A stretch of DNA of 64,000 bases from Desmonostoc muscorum LEGE 12446. Lineage in GTDB: Bacteria > Cyanobacteriota > Cyanobacteriia > Cyanobacteriales > Nostocaceae. The DNA is taken from the NCBI RefSeq assembly GCF_015207005.2, contig NZ_JADEXS020000001.1, positions 7,215,001-7,279,000 of the forward strand, given 5' to 3'. Shown piece by piece: positions 1 to 7,728 of this stretch. Made by a program: the position numbers and the translations under genes. Each line of letters starts with the position of its first letter. The first letter of the stretch is position 1. The notes beneath the pieces were generated by a model. It did not search any database and was not told the origin of the DNA. It saw only the letters and a list, made by a program, of their open reading frames with translations.

Positions 1-1
1 A

Positions 2-169
2 AAACCACCAGCCGGACTTGAAGAAGTTCAAAGGAAGTCCAACGAAGGACTCAATGAAGTTCAAGGAGCTGCTGACTTTGATAAACAAAAGAGTCCTGAA
101 AATTCACAGAGTGCAACCTCGGTGGAAGAAAGTATCAAAAATGTGTTAGACAAAGTTACAGGTAAGTAA
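2..169 (+). CDS. C-terminal fragment of a small low-temperature-induced (Lti)-type protein
   Basis: An open frame enters from the left edge and ends at the TAA at 167-169, giving 55 residues. The fragment is very polar, with two near-repeats, LEEVQRKSNEG and LNEVQGAADF, and it ends in SVEESIKNVLDKVTGK. It resembles, from memory, the C-terminus of small cyanobacterial low-temperature-induced proteins that sit next to a Dps gene. The dps gene directly downstream supports this. The N-terminus, and any signal peptide, lies outside the window. The molecular function is unknown. Confidence 0.5.
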   Translation, partial: KPPAGLEEVQRKSNEGLNEVQGAADFDKQKSPENSQSATSVEESIKNVLDKVTGK

Positions 170-611
170 TACCATTTCACTTTAAAGTTGATACAAATAC
201 CTTGGTAGGGTAGCACAGCGGTGCTACCCTACGGTAAATCTAAATGTATCAATATTTTCGTGAAAATGGTATAAGATAATTAATACTTGACTTTGGTAAT
301 AATTTAGTAGTAGTAAGTGGTTGCTTTTAAGTAATCACTTATTACTATTTATTATCCTAAAGAAAAAATTAAATTTTATGTAGGCGATTGATAATTATAA
401 TGATTTGAAAATTTTTCTTGTCAATGCTGACCAAAAAACAATAACCCTAACTAATTACTAGTCCATCATCATAATACTACCTACTAAGACATAGGCATAA
501 TTCTCAATATGGTAATTAATCTAAACTGACAATGCGCCCTTTGGTTGATGTAGATGATACCGTAAATCTGTGATGTTAATAAATGATAAGTTTGTCTAGG
601 GATGAAAAACA
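170..611. other. Intergenic region upstream of dps
   Basis: The 442 bases between the Lti-type tail and dps are AT-rich. They hold one 28-bp palindromic element (205-232) and no open frame worth calling. The promoter of dps should lie in the 3' half. No clear boxes could be assigned by eye. Confidence 0.5.
205..232. repeat. 28-bp palindromic element, copy 1
   Basis: The arms GTAGGGTAGCACAG and CGGTGCTACCCTAC pair with one mismatch. The element and about 10 bases on each side reappear in inverted orientation at 53460-53487, so the repeat is longer than the hairpin. It may act as a transcript end for the upstream gene, but it has no T-tract. Confidence 0.8.
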
Positions 612-1151
612 ATGCGTGCGATCAACATTGGTTTGACACAAGAACAGCGTCAAGGTGTGATTAATCTGTTGAATCAAGATTTAGCAGATGCCTATTTACT
701 GTTAGTAAAAACCAAAAAGTACCATTGGGATGTTGTTGGCCCTCAATTCCGCTCTTTGCACCAACTTTGGGAAGAACATTACGAAAAGCTGACTGTTAAT
801 ATTGATGCGTTAGCAGAGCGGATTCGTGCTTTGGGTGGTTATCCAGTTGGCACGATGGAAGGATTTCTCAAAATTGCTACCCTCAAGGAACATGCTGGTA
901 GTGTGCCCACTGCAACCGGAATGGTAGCTAATCTAGTGCAAGATCACGAGCAAGTGATTCGCAATCTCAGAGATCATGTAGATCAGTCTGGTGAAAAGTT
1001 CCACGATCAAGGAACCGCTGATTTTCTGACTGGATTGATGGAACAACATGAGGAAATCGCTTGGATGTTGCGCTCATTTATTGAAGGGCAAGCACTAGAG
1101 GGAGACGGTACACAACCAGCAACACAAGCTAAAACTCCTGTAGGCGTGTAA
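612..1151 (+). CDS. dps: Dps family DNA-binding ferritin-like protein
   Basis: The 179-residue length is usual for Dps. These proteins form 12-subunit shells that oxidise Fe(II) with hydrogen peroxide and store the iron, protecting DNA from oxidation. The family signature is visible near residues 35-80: KKYHWDVVGPQFRSLHQLW followed by a helix with HYEKLTVNIDALAERI. The His, Asp and Glu residues there are those expected at the inter-subunit ferroxidase site. A second ferritin-like helix (LMEQHEEIAWMLRSF) lies near residues 138-155. The C-terminal tail of about 20 residues is Thr/Gln-rich and probably disordered. The gene lies between an Lti-type protein and a ChaB-domain protein, which suggests a cold or oxidative stress locus. 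Family assignment is secure; the trigger is inferred. Confidence 0.93.
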   Translation: MRAINIGLTQEQRQGVINLLNQDLADAYLLLVKTKKYHWDVVGPQFRSLHQLWEEHYEKLTVNIDALAERIRALGGYPVGTMEGFLKIATLKEHAGSVPTATGMVANLVQDHEQVIRNLRDHVDQSGEKFHDQGTADFLTGLMEQHEEIAWMLRSFIEGQALEGDGTQPATQAKTPVGV

Positions 1152-1298
1152 GCAATAGGGAATTTTAGATTTTAGATTTTAGATTTTGGATTGTTGATTT
1201 AAAACCTAAAATCTAGAAAATTCTGTTCGCCTAGCGTCTGGTAGAATTGCCCCCAAATTTATTTGTGGAACAAATCCAAAATCTACAATTGTTTACTC

Positions 1299-1324
1299 AG
1301 CCCCATACCTGAAGGTATGGGGCT
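1299..1324 (+). terminator. Hairpin downstream of dps
   Basis: A perfect 11-bp stem (AGCCCCATACC / GGTATGGGGCT) with a TGAA loop is followed, after ten bases, by a TTTTTT run. It fits a rho-independent terminator for dps. Just upstream (about 1165-1195) lies a TTTTAGA heptamer tandem repeat. Confidence 0.65.
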
Positions 1325-1382
1325 AATCCAAAATTTTTTGACTATATCTAGAGCAAAAAAACATAATCACAGGAGTATTTAA

Positions 1383-2150
1383 ATGCCAGAAGTATACAAA
1401 GCAGAACGTACTATTTCTGCTGTCTTCAAAGAACAAAAGCAAATTGATGATGTGATTAGACGTTTATTAGATAGAGGTGTGCCCAAAGATCACATTTCCG
1501 TCATGGGCAGAAACTTCCAGTCGGAAACTCGAATTTCTGGCTTTATTAGTAAAAAGGATGTGATTCTGGGAGGTTTAAGAACAGGGGCAGTTTTTGGTTC
1601 CTTGTTTGGTTCCTTTCTCAGCTTGCTCACGGGTGTAGGCGTACTATTTATTCCTTTTGTTGGCTCAGTTGTGGCAGGAGGTCCGATTGGTGCAGTGTTG
1701 TTAGGGGCTGCCAGTGGAGCGATCGCAGGTAGTGCAGGTGCCGGTCTAGTATCGGTTCTGACTACTTTGGGAATGCCAGAAGATAAAGCCGCTATTTACC
1801 AAACCCGCTTACAAGCTGGTGAGTTTTTATTGATGGCAGAAGTTCCAAGCGATCGCACCGGCGAATTTCAATTGCTCCTCGAAAGCGCTGGTGGCGAAGA
1901 AATTCAGGTAATTGAAAAAACCTTGGCTCGCCCTTGTCCAGGACTATGCAACAGCCCAGAGGACTTGTCACCTGAGGTTCGCGCTCATCTTTCTGATGAA
2001 GCTCAGCATACATTCATTGAGCGCTATAACACTGTATTCAATGAAAAAAGTGACGAGTTTAACGCTGAGCAAGCTGCTTGGGAAGCTGTTCACTCCTCAT
2101 ATGATGAAGATCAAAATGGTGTCTGGTCAAAAGCTAAAGTGAAAGCTTAA
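1383..2150 (+). CDS. Membrane-associated stress protein with C-terminal ChaB domain
   Basis: The 255-residue protein has three parts. Residues 1-60 form an alpha/beta segment ([20 protein letters not shown]). Residues about 63-130 are very hydrophobic and glycine-rich, with two or three membrane-spanning or glycine-zipper helices. The C-terminal 60 residues ([21 protein letters not shown] ... [18 protein letters not shown]) resemble ChaB, a small domain named after an Escherichia coli cation-transport regulator. The ATG follows a CAGGAG Shine-Dalgarno sequence about 6 bases upstream. The gene shares its orientation with dps but a hairpin separates them, so it may have its own promoter. The function is not established; a role in stress at the membrane is inferred from domain and neighbours. 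Confidence 0.75.
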   Translation: MPEVYKAERTISAVFKEQKQIDDVIRRLLDRGVPKDHISVMGRNFQSETRISGFISKKDVILGGLRTGAVFGSLFGSFLSLLTGVGVLFIPFVGSVVAGGPIGAVLLGAASGAIAGSAGAGLVSVLTTLGMPEDKAAIYQTRLQAGEFLLMAEVPSDRTGEFQLLLESAGGEEIQVIEKTLARPCPGLCNSPEDLSPEVRAHLSDEAQHTFIERYNTVFNEKSDEFNAEQAAWEAVHSSYDEDQNGVWSKAKVKA

Positions 2151-2185
2151 TACCAATTCACGAAAACCATATATATAGACTTTTT

Positions 2186-2215
2186 GTGGGGGTACAGCAT
2201 TGCTGTGCCCCCTAC
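2186..2215. repeat. 30-bp palindromic element, copy 2
   Basis: The imperfect inverted repeat GTGGGGGTACAGCA / TTGCTGTGCCCCCTAC lies 35 bases after the ChaB-domain gene. It belongs to the same palindrome family as the elements at 205, 5767, 43801, 50799, 51962 and 53460. Confidence 0.7.
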
Positions 2216-2268
2216 CCATGTAATGACAAGACGACGCCACAATTGAAATAAATCTTCATCAAAATTCT

Positions 2269-2303
2269 ATTCCGATATATCGTGATATATTCCGATATAT
2301 CGT
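2269..2303. promoter_or_regulatory. Doubled palindromic operator upstream of the PadR gene
   Basis: The 15-mer ATTCCGATATATCGT occurs twice with a 20-bp offset (2269-2283 and 2289-2303). Each copy contains the palindrome CGATATATCG. A further inverted repeat, ATATC-GT-GATAT, bridges them. The offset of about two helical turns puts both sites on one face of the DNA. It ends 32 bp before the PadR start codon, where an autoregulatory PadR operator would be expected. Binding is inferred. Confidence 0.75.
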
Positions 2304-2334
2304 ATAGTAGAGAAAGTTGATTAGAAATTTAGTT

Positions 2335-2961
2335 ATGTTTAGACACTTTCGGTCACGGTTTGGAGTACCTGCATGGGCAGGAGTTAGCGAAGATGATTTT
2401 GTGTTTGTCAAGTCTCGGTTTGAGCATCGCAAGCACCATAGTGGACATCATGGCAAACACTTGGGCGATGAAATGTTTGGTCGTGGTTGGGGAGATGAAC
2501 ATCGGACTCGTCGGGGTGACATCAAGTTCATCTTGCTGGAATTGTTATCCGAGCATCCTAGTCATGGTTACGACCTGATTAAAGAGATGGAAACTCGTTA
2601 TGGTGGTTTCCGTCGCCTCAGTCCTGGCTCAGTGTATCCAACACTGCAATTGCTGGAGGAAGGTGGTTATTTAACCAGCTCACAGGAAGGCGGTAAGCGG
2701 ATTTATAGCATTACAGATGAGGGTAGACAACTTTTGGCAGAACGTACCCAAAAAGAAACTTCAGACTCTCCTTGGGATACCTTCAAAAGTTTGATCGCAG
2801 GTAAGCCCCAAGAGTTTATTGAGTTGCGGAATGCTGCAACAGAATTAGCTGGTGTGGTAGTGCAGGTTGCCCGCAGTGGTAATGTAGAGCGAATAAATCG
2901 AGTGCGTGAGCTTCTAGAGCAAGTTAAACGGGAAATTTACGCCATTTTGGCTGAAAAATAA
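2335..2961 (+). CDS. PadR family transcriptional regulator
   Basis: The winged-helix PadR core lies in residues about 60-135: RRGDIKFILLELLSEHPSHG, then GSVYPTLQLLEEGGYL and the wing RIYSITDEGR. PadR proteins are dimeric repressors that leave DNA when they sense a small molecule or protein partner. The N-terminal 55 residues are rich in His (HRKHHSGHHGKH), unusual for the family and a possible metal-binding stretch. The C-terminal helix of about 70 residues is the expected dimerisation arm. I chose the ATG at 2335, which gives 208 residues. A TTG at 2317 would add six residues but lies closer to the operator. The target is probably its own promoter and perhaps the ChaB/dps genes. Confidence 0.88.
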   Translation: MFRHFRSRFGVPAWAGVSEDDFVFVKSRFEHRKHHSGHHGKHLGDEMFGRGWGDEHRTRRGDIKFILLELLSEHPSHGYDLIKEMETRYGGFRRLSPGSVYPTLQLLEEGGYLTSSQEGGKRIYSITDEGRQLLAERTQKETSDSPWDTFKSLIAGKPQEFIELRNAATELAGVVVQVARSGNVERINRVRELLEQVKREIYAILAEK

Positions 2962-2963
2962 AT

Positions 2964-2987
2964 AGAGACGCAAAATTAGGCGTCTCT
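2964..2987. terminator. Bidirectional hairpin between convergent genes
   Basis: The stem AGAGACGC / GCGTCTCT with an 8-base loop lies between the stop codons of the padR gene and the minus-strand HAD gene. It could end transcription from both sides. Confidence 0.45.
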
Positions 2988-3012
2988 AGTATCAAAATTA
3001 TCAGCTTTGGGT

Positions 3013-3699
3013 TCAAAAATTAGAAGCGATCGCGCTTAAATCTGGTTCGATAAGCGAGTTGAGCAATGTCCACAACTGCAAATCAGTAAAATCTGGAATC
3101 GCCATAAATGCACCAACTTCCTGTAAGAGTTGGGGATTGTGGGTGGACGCTATACCGATGGTGCGGATATCTGCGCCCACCGCAGCCCGAATTCCAGAGG
3201 GAGAATCTTCTAGAGCGATCGCTTCCTCTGCTTGAATCCCTAAGTTGTTTAAGGCAACTTGATAGGGTGCCGGGTCAGGTTTACCTGCTATACAATCATC
3301 CGCTAAAACAATTGTATGGAAAGCTTCTTTTATCCCCAAAACTTCTAGCATATATTCTGCATTTAATCTTGGGGCATTAGTTACTAATGCACGTTTTAAT
3401 TGATGCGTATCTGTCCATGCTAGCAGTTCAGAAAATCCACTCAGCGGTTGTAGATCGGAGGCAACTTTGCGGAAAAGTGCCTCTTTTTCGTTTGCAAAAT
3501 TTTCCCTTTCTGCTAGTGATAATTGTGGCAGAATATCTTGAACAATTTCTGGATTTAGCCGCCCACTAATTCGGGATTTATAAAATGTTTCGTCAATTTC
3601 TATGCTGAAATCGAGCAGCATTTCTTTCCAAGCTCGGTAGTGTATTGGATCGCTATTGACAATAGTGCCGTCTAGGTCAAAGAGAATTGCAGCCAGCAT
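3013..3699 (-). CDS. HAD superfamily hydrolase, beta-phosphoglucomutase-like
   Basis: The 228-residue protein starts with the HAD motif I FDLDGTIVNSD (nucleophile Asp and the +2 Asp). Motif II is ALVTNAP near residue 105, the motif III Lys is in AGKPDPAPY, and motif IV is ALEDSPSGIRAA. The alpha-helical cap between motifs I and II is of the beta-phosphoglucomutase/phosphoglycolate phosphatase subclass. Such enzymes hydrolyse or move phosphate on small sugar phosphates in the cytosol. The exact substrate cannot be read from sequence. It is a single gene, divergent from the hydrolase at 3852 and convergent with padR. Confidence 0.85.
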   Translation of the reverse strand: MLAAILFDLDGTIVNSDPIHYRAWKEMLLDFSIEIDETFYKSRISGRLNPEIVQDILPQLSLAERENFANEKEALFRKVASDLQPLSGFSELLAWTDTHQLKRALVTNAPRLNAEYMLEVLGIKEAFHTIVLADDCIAGKPDPAPYQVALNNLGIQAEEAIALEDSPSGIRAAVGADIRTIGIASTHNPQLLQEVGAFMAIPDFTDLQLWTLLNSLIEPDLSAIASNF

Positions 3700-3851
3700 G
3701 ATTTTTGGGTAATATGTAAATAATTGTTAACTTTATTTAGATAGTTTACATTGTTTTCGTCTTTAGTGATTATTCTTTTGTGAATACAAGGGACTGGGGA
3801 AGAAATTCGCCCACCAAAAGCGAAGTTTTAACCAAATCTTAAGAGTCACAA

Positions 3852-4865
3852 ATGAAAATTGACATTGAAAAAACAGCAGAAATGCTGGAGCAAGTTCACC
3901 AATTAGAATCCACACAGGGTCTCAAGAACGAAGCCTGTCGTTCCAAATTTTTGATTCACCCTGACTTCACATCAAAAGTTTTCTTGTTTTTGCATGGTTT
4001 TACAGCAGGCCCTTACCAGTTTGAGCCGCTTGGTAAAGCCTTATTTAACAAGGGATATAACGTTTTGATTCCTTTACAGCCTGGTCATGGACGTTCAGGC
4101 AACTGGAGCGGTCAAAATCCTCCACCACTACCAACAGATATTCAGATATATCAACAATTTGTGCTTGAATGGTTGCAGTTTGCAAAAACGCTAGGTCAAG
4201 AAGTTGTAATTGGTGGATTATCAACAGGTGGAACTTTAGCTGCTTGGTTAGGTTTAGAGCATCCCCAGGAGATTGACCGCGCTTTATTGTTCACGCCTTA
4301 TTTGGGTAGCCGTTACTCACTATTCGATCAACTGCTGAAAATCCTGCCAATTTACTTTGAATGGTTCAACAAAGATGCACCTGGCAATTTTGGTTATAAA
4401 GGTTTTTGTCTTAAGGCATTACGGATATTTCTTCAATTGGCAGAGGAGGTTTTAAAAAAGGCTCAAGGCTCTGTTTGTGCCCCTAGTTTAATGGTATGTA
4501 GTGAGGCCGATCATGCTGTTAGTCGCTCCAAACAGCAGGATTTTTTCCGAAGGGTAGTTAACCAGCAACCAAAATCCTGGTACTACTGTTTCGATGATTC
4601 GCTTCACATTGAACACCGGATGATGACAAAACTAGAAGACAATGATTATGAGGAACTGGTAATTACCCTCGCTAAAGCATTTGTTGAGAGTGACTTGACT
4701 TGGGTAGAGTTTGAGCAAATGGCAAAGCTGATAGCCCAAGGACAAGCCGATGACAAAATCATGCAAGAATTCAACCTCAATGGTCAAGTTTTTCAACAGC
4801 TATCTGCAATGATGACTCAAGGTTTTGGTTGCGACGATCTTAAATGCATCAATCCATATTCCTGA
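3852..4865 (+). CDS. Alpha/beta hydrolase (carboxylesterase/lipase-like)
   Basis: The 337-residue protein has the alpha/beta-hydrolase fold. The oxyanion strand is FLFLHGFTAGPYQ, the nucleophile elbow is GGLSTGG, the probable acid is in SEADHAVS, and the probable His is in DSLHIEHRM. After the catalytic domain (about 260 residues) comes an acidic helical extension ending in a short Gly-rich tail, which is not part of the core fold. No signal peptide is seen, so it is probably cytosolic. It is followed by nagB on the same strand after 109 bases. The substrate is unknown; a short-chain ester or monoacylglycerol-like lipid is only a guess. Confidence 0.78.
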   Translation: MKIDIEKTAEMLEQVHQLESTQGLKNEACRSKFLIHPDFTSKVFLFLHGFTAGPYQFEPLGKALFNKGYNVLIPLQPGHGRSGNWSGQNPPPLPTDIQIYQQFVLEWLQFAKTLGQEVVIGGLSTGGTLAAWLGLEHPQEIDRALLFTPYLGSRYSLFDQLLKILPIYFEWFNKDAPGNFGYKGFCLKALRIFLQLAEEVLKKAQGSVCAPSLMVCSEADHAVSRSKQQDFFRRVVNQQPKSWYYCFDDSLHIEHRMMTKLEDNDYEELVITLAKAFVESDLTWVEFEQMAKLIAQGQADDKIMQEFNLNGQVFQQLSAMMTQGFGCDDLKCINPYS

Positions 4866-4974
4866 TGCATAATACTCTTTGATTAAGAACTTAGCCATAT
4901 TACCCAGAGATTGCTCAAAGGATTATGATAGCTGACTGGAATGGAATTTTATTAAAAAACTTCTGTGTAAGCAA

Positions 4975-5757
4975 ATGGTAGCTGCTACAAACTTTTTTCG
5001 CATTGACGATTTATTAGTGCAGATTTACAACTCTGAAGTCGAAATGGCGCTCTCAGTTGCAGAAATCACCCAACAGTATTTACAGCAGGTTCTCAACGAA
5101 CAGGATACCGCAGCTGTATTGTTAGCAACAGGTAACTCCCAACTGAAATTTCTTGATGCTTTGATTACATTGGGTGGTGTAGATTGGTCACGGATTACTC
5201 TGTTCCATTTAGATGAATATTTGGGAATTAGTGCGTATCATTCTGCTAGTTTCCGGCGTTATATGCGAGAACGTGTCGAAAAACGGGTTGCTCCTAAAGA
5301 ATTTCACTATATAGAAGGTGATACATTGCAACCAGTGGCAGAATGCGATCGCTACACCAAATTATTGCAAGCACAACCAATTGACTTGTGCTGTCTTGGT
5401 GTTGGCGAAAATGGACATTTAGCTTTTAACGATCCAGCTGTAGCAAATTTTCAAGATTCCTACAGTGTAAAGCTAGTAAAACTAGATAAAATCAACCGTC
5501 AGCAACAAGTTAACACAGGTCACTTTCCGAATCTTGAAACTGTCCCACAATACGCTTTTACTGTTACTATTCCAACCATTTGTTCAGCAAAAAAAATTAT
5601 TTGTCTTGCTCCAGAAATACGTAAAGCAAATGTGGTAAAACAAATATTACAAGGAGCTATAAGTGCAGAATGTCCGGCTTCTGTTCTCCGTCAACAATCG
5701 CAAGCAACGTTATTTTTGGATGTAAACTCTGCTAGTTTACTTGAAGTTGTAAAATGA
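4975..5757 (+). CDS. nagB: Glucosamine-6-phosphate deaminase
   Basis: The 260-residue length fits NagB, which converts glucosamine-6-phosphate to fructose-6-phosphate and ammonia. Visible signatures are the substrate loop LLATGNSQLKFLDAL near residue 45, the FHLDEYLG motif with the catalytic Asp near 80, and GVGENGHLAFNDP near 140, which carries the active-site His. The N-terminal MVAATNFFRIDDLLVQIYNS is slightly divergent. 6-phosphogluconolactonase is related, but the DEYLG and ENGHLAFNDP motifs favour NagB. A palindromic hairpin lies directly after the stop. Confidence 0.88.
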   Translation: MVAATNFFRIDDLLVQIYNSEVEMALSVAEITQQYLQQVLNEQDTAAVLLATGNSQLKFLDALITLGGVDWSRITLFHLDEYLGISAYHSASFRRYMRERVEKRVAPKEFHYIEGDTLQPVAECDRYTKLLQAQPIDLCCLGVGENGHLAFNDPAVANFQDSYSVKLVKLDKINRQQQVNTGHFPNLETVPQYAFTVTIPTICSAKKIICLAPEIRKANVVKQILQGAISAECPASVLRQQSQATLFLDVNSASLLEVVK

Positions 5758-5766
5758 AGTACACGG

Positions 5767-5794
5767 GTAGGGGCACAACATCTTGTGCCCCTAC
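5767..5794. repeat. 28-bp palindromic element, copy 3
   Basis: GTAGGGGCACAA-CATC-TTGTGCCCCTAC is a perfect 12-bp stem with a 4-base loop. It lies between convergent nagB and the Thr/Gly-repeat gene, where it may end both transcripts. It belongs to the palindrome family found seven times in this window. Confidence 0.8.
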
Positions 5795-5857
5795 AATTAT
5801 CTGTACCTCACGCCTGTTGCAATCTGCTGTAACTTTAGGGACGATGAGCCGATTAGC

Positions 5858-6625
5858 TTATCTAAAGCGAGAACCTGTTACTTCGTTAGGATCGCTATAA
5901 GTTCGGGGTTTTTCCCGATTACGAGCCAGACCTGCTAAACCAGCTAGACCAAACAAACCTAGCCAACCCCAATTGAAACCGCGATCGCTAGTTTGTTGGT
6001 AAGTTGTGACACCTGTGTTCCTGTTAGTACCTGTGCTATCAGTGCCAGTACCATCACTACCTGTAATACCAGTACCTGTGCCATCTGTAGTTGTGCCAGT
6101 ACCCGTTGTGCCTGTTCCAGTTGTGCCAGTGCCGGTTGTGCCGGTGCCGGTTGCGCCTGTTCCAGTTGTGCCTGTTCCAGTTGTGCCAGTGCCGGTTGTA
6201 TCAGTACCTGTTCCAGTTGTACCAGTACCCGTTGCGCCTGTTCCAGTTGTGCCAGTGCCGGTTGTGTCAGTACCTGTTCCAGTTGTGCCAGTGCCGGTTG
6301 TGCCAGTGCCGGTTGTGCCTGTTCCAGTTGTGCCAGTGCCGGTTGTGCCTGTTCCAGTTGTGTCAGTGCCGGTTGTGCCTGTTCCAGTTGTGCCAGTGCC
6401 GGTTGTGCCTGTTCCAGTTGTGCCTGTTCCAGTTGTGCCAGTGCCGGTTGTGCCGGTGCCACTTGTGCCTGTTCCAGTTGTGCCGGTACCAGAAGTAGTT
6501 CCTGAGCTAGTACCACCACCAGAGCTTCCGGTTTGGGCAGAGACAGAAACAGGTAAGGATGCAGAAGCAAAACTGATGGCAAAGAGACTAGCTACAACAG
6601 CTTTAGATAAATCAAAATGTCTCAT
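5858..6625 (-). CDS. Secreted Thr/Gly-repeat protein with WGxxGxxG-type C-terminal anchor
   Basis: The 255-residue protein has a signal peptide (residues 1-30, ending ASLPVSVSAQ), about 150 residues of near-perfect TGTGT/TTGTG repeats, and a C-terminal segment GWLGLFGLAGLAGLARNREK. The last matches the general form of the WGxxGxxG sorting-type tail seen in cyanobacterial surface proteins: a short hydrophobic helix followed by basic residues. Because of the repeat, other frames in this stretch are also open, but only this one has a signal peptide, an anchor and a composition that makes sense. The role is unknown; a cell-surface or envelope spacer is inferred. Repeat number is likely to vary between strains. 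Confidence 0.75.
   Translation of the reverse strand: MRHFDLSKAVVASLFAISFASASLPVSVSAQTGSSGGGTSSGTTSGTGTTGTGTSGTGTTGTGTTGTGTTGTGTTGTGTTGTGTTGTDTTGTGTTGTGTTGTGTTGTGTTGTGTTGTGTDTTGTGTTGTGATGTGTTGTGTDTTGTGTTGTGTTGTGATGTGTTGTGTTGTGTTGTGTTTDGTGTGITGSDGTGTDSTGTNRNTGVTTYQQTSDRGFNWGWLGLFGLAGLAGLARNREKPRTYSDPNEVTGSRFR
6080..6510. repeat. Coding minisatellite of about 15-bp units in the Thr/Gly-repeat gene
   Basis: Interleaved units of the type GTTCCAGTTGTGCC and GTGCCGGTTGTGCC (plus-strand reading) repeat across about 430 bases. This keeps several frames free of stop codons and produces spurious Val/Pro-, Cys/Ala- and Leu/Gln-rich open frames. Confidence 0.85.
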
Positions 6626-7121
6626 GATTATGGTTCCTTGTATGTTGTTATATTCCTGTGGTTTATTGATTTTCCAAACCGATATTTCCTACTCAATCTA
6701 CTACTTCATGAAGTAAATTTAGAGAATACAGATTGATGAAAATTTCACCTAAGTTAAAATGTTAAAAAACATTTGATCGGTATAGATGAAATCCAAAAAT
6801 AAACTTGAAAAAGTTTTAGTGCCATTTTATAAAAAATTTATAGCTCTGTTTTTCAGTATGTTATTTTCTCCAGAAAAATCATACTTTTTCCATGAACCTA
6901 AATTATTTAGATAATGGCATCAGCATAAGAAATCATTGTCTTGAGACTGCCGTGGCTTCAAATTTATACAAAAATTGCTGATCCGTTGAATTCACTATCA
7001 CTTAGAATACATACTATTCTTTTGCAAAACTTCTATCATAAGAATAAAATCAGTTATGTCGAAGGAGTTAGTTTATTATTAAGCTTGTTTGTATTTTTAC
7101 TATTAATGAAAAATAAAAATA
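6626..7121. other. Intergenic region between two minus-strand genes
   Basis: The stretch is AT-rich. The promoter of the Thr/Gly-repeat gene should lie in its left part. The only notable open frame (6941-7135, 64 codons, plus strand) has no recognisable motif and overlaps the next gene, so I do not call it. Confidence 0.4.
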
Positions 7122-7313
7122 TTATTCTCGCTTAAAATTAGATAAGCAAGCCTCAAGATAGATACAATCTTCACATTGGATATTTTGCCCTGGATTGTTA
7201 CATCCACAAGGCGGATCTATGTAACATTCAGAAACATTTTTAGGTATTGAAGACTTGTTAAATATGAAGTCTAAAGCTGCTTCTTGAAGACAAAAAATTA
7301 AATCTTTTACCAT
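7122..7313 (-). CDS. Small cysteine-rich protein of unknown function
   Basis: The 63-residue protein has seven cysteines, six of them in the C-terminal half: C-IDPP-CGC, then CEDCIYLEAC. This spacing suggests a small metal site (Zn or Fe-S). No signal peptide or membrane helix is seen. It sits about 400 bases after devA on the same strand and could be read with the exporter, though the gap is long. I do not recognise a family. The pattern of cysteines argues against a random open frame. Confidence 0.5.
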   Translation of the reverse strand: MVKDLIFCLQEAALDFIFNKSSIPKNVSECYIDPPCGCNNPGQNIQCEDCIYLEACLSNFKRE

Positions 7314-7728
7314 AATTTTTTGTAATTATTGTAGTTAGTATAACTAATTGACAAATTTGGGGATACTTTTGATAAATAATTAGAAAATCGAAACAGCCAG
7401 ATACTGGCAACTATTGAAAGTCTGTTAATATCACTTCTATATCTTCTTTCATTTGAGAACTTATAACTTCATACTCTAGGGGTGTCTGAGTTGAGACTCA
7501 AGGAATACTTTTATTGTCGATTAAGTAAATCGATACAATAAAACCAAACTGTGTGAAGAAAAGTAAACAAGGCTCACACCCTTTTTCCCACTGCCCCCTG
7601 CCTTATCCCAATAATAATTATTTACGCAGACTTACTTAGGTTGTAACTAAAGATATATGACAATCTACTTAGATACCGATTTTTGAAATAAATTGGGAAT
7701 ATTATTGTTTAATTCTCTTGGATTTGGG
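7314..7728. other. Intergenic region downstream of devA
   Basis: This AT-rich stretch holds no open frame or strong hairpin that I can support. The short GC-rich run near 7578-7608 (CCCACTGCCCCCTGCC) is a fragment of the C-rich repeats common elsewhere in the window. Confidence 0.4.

Noticed and set aside
5959..6716. Long open frames in other phases of the Thr/Gly-repeat gene (Val/Pro-, Leu/Gln-, Cys-rich)
   Set aside because: They exist only because the repeat has no stop codon in any frame. Only the minus-strand frame 5858-6625 has a signal peptide and C-terminal anchor.
6941..7135. 64-codon plus-strand open frame
   Set aside because: No motif, overlaps the Cys-rich gene on the other strand, and composition is that of AT-rich intergenic DNA.
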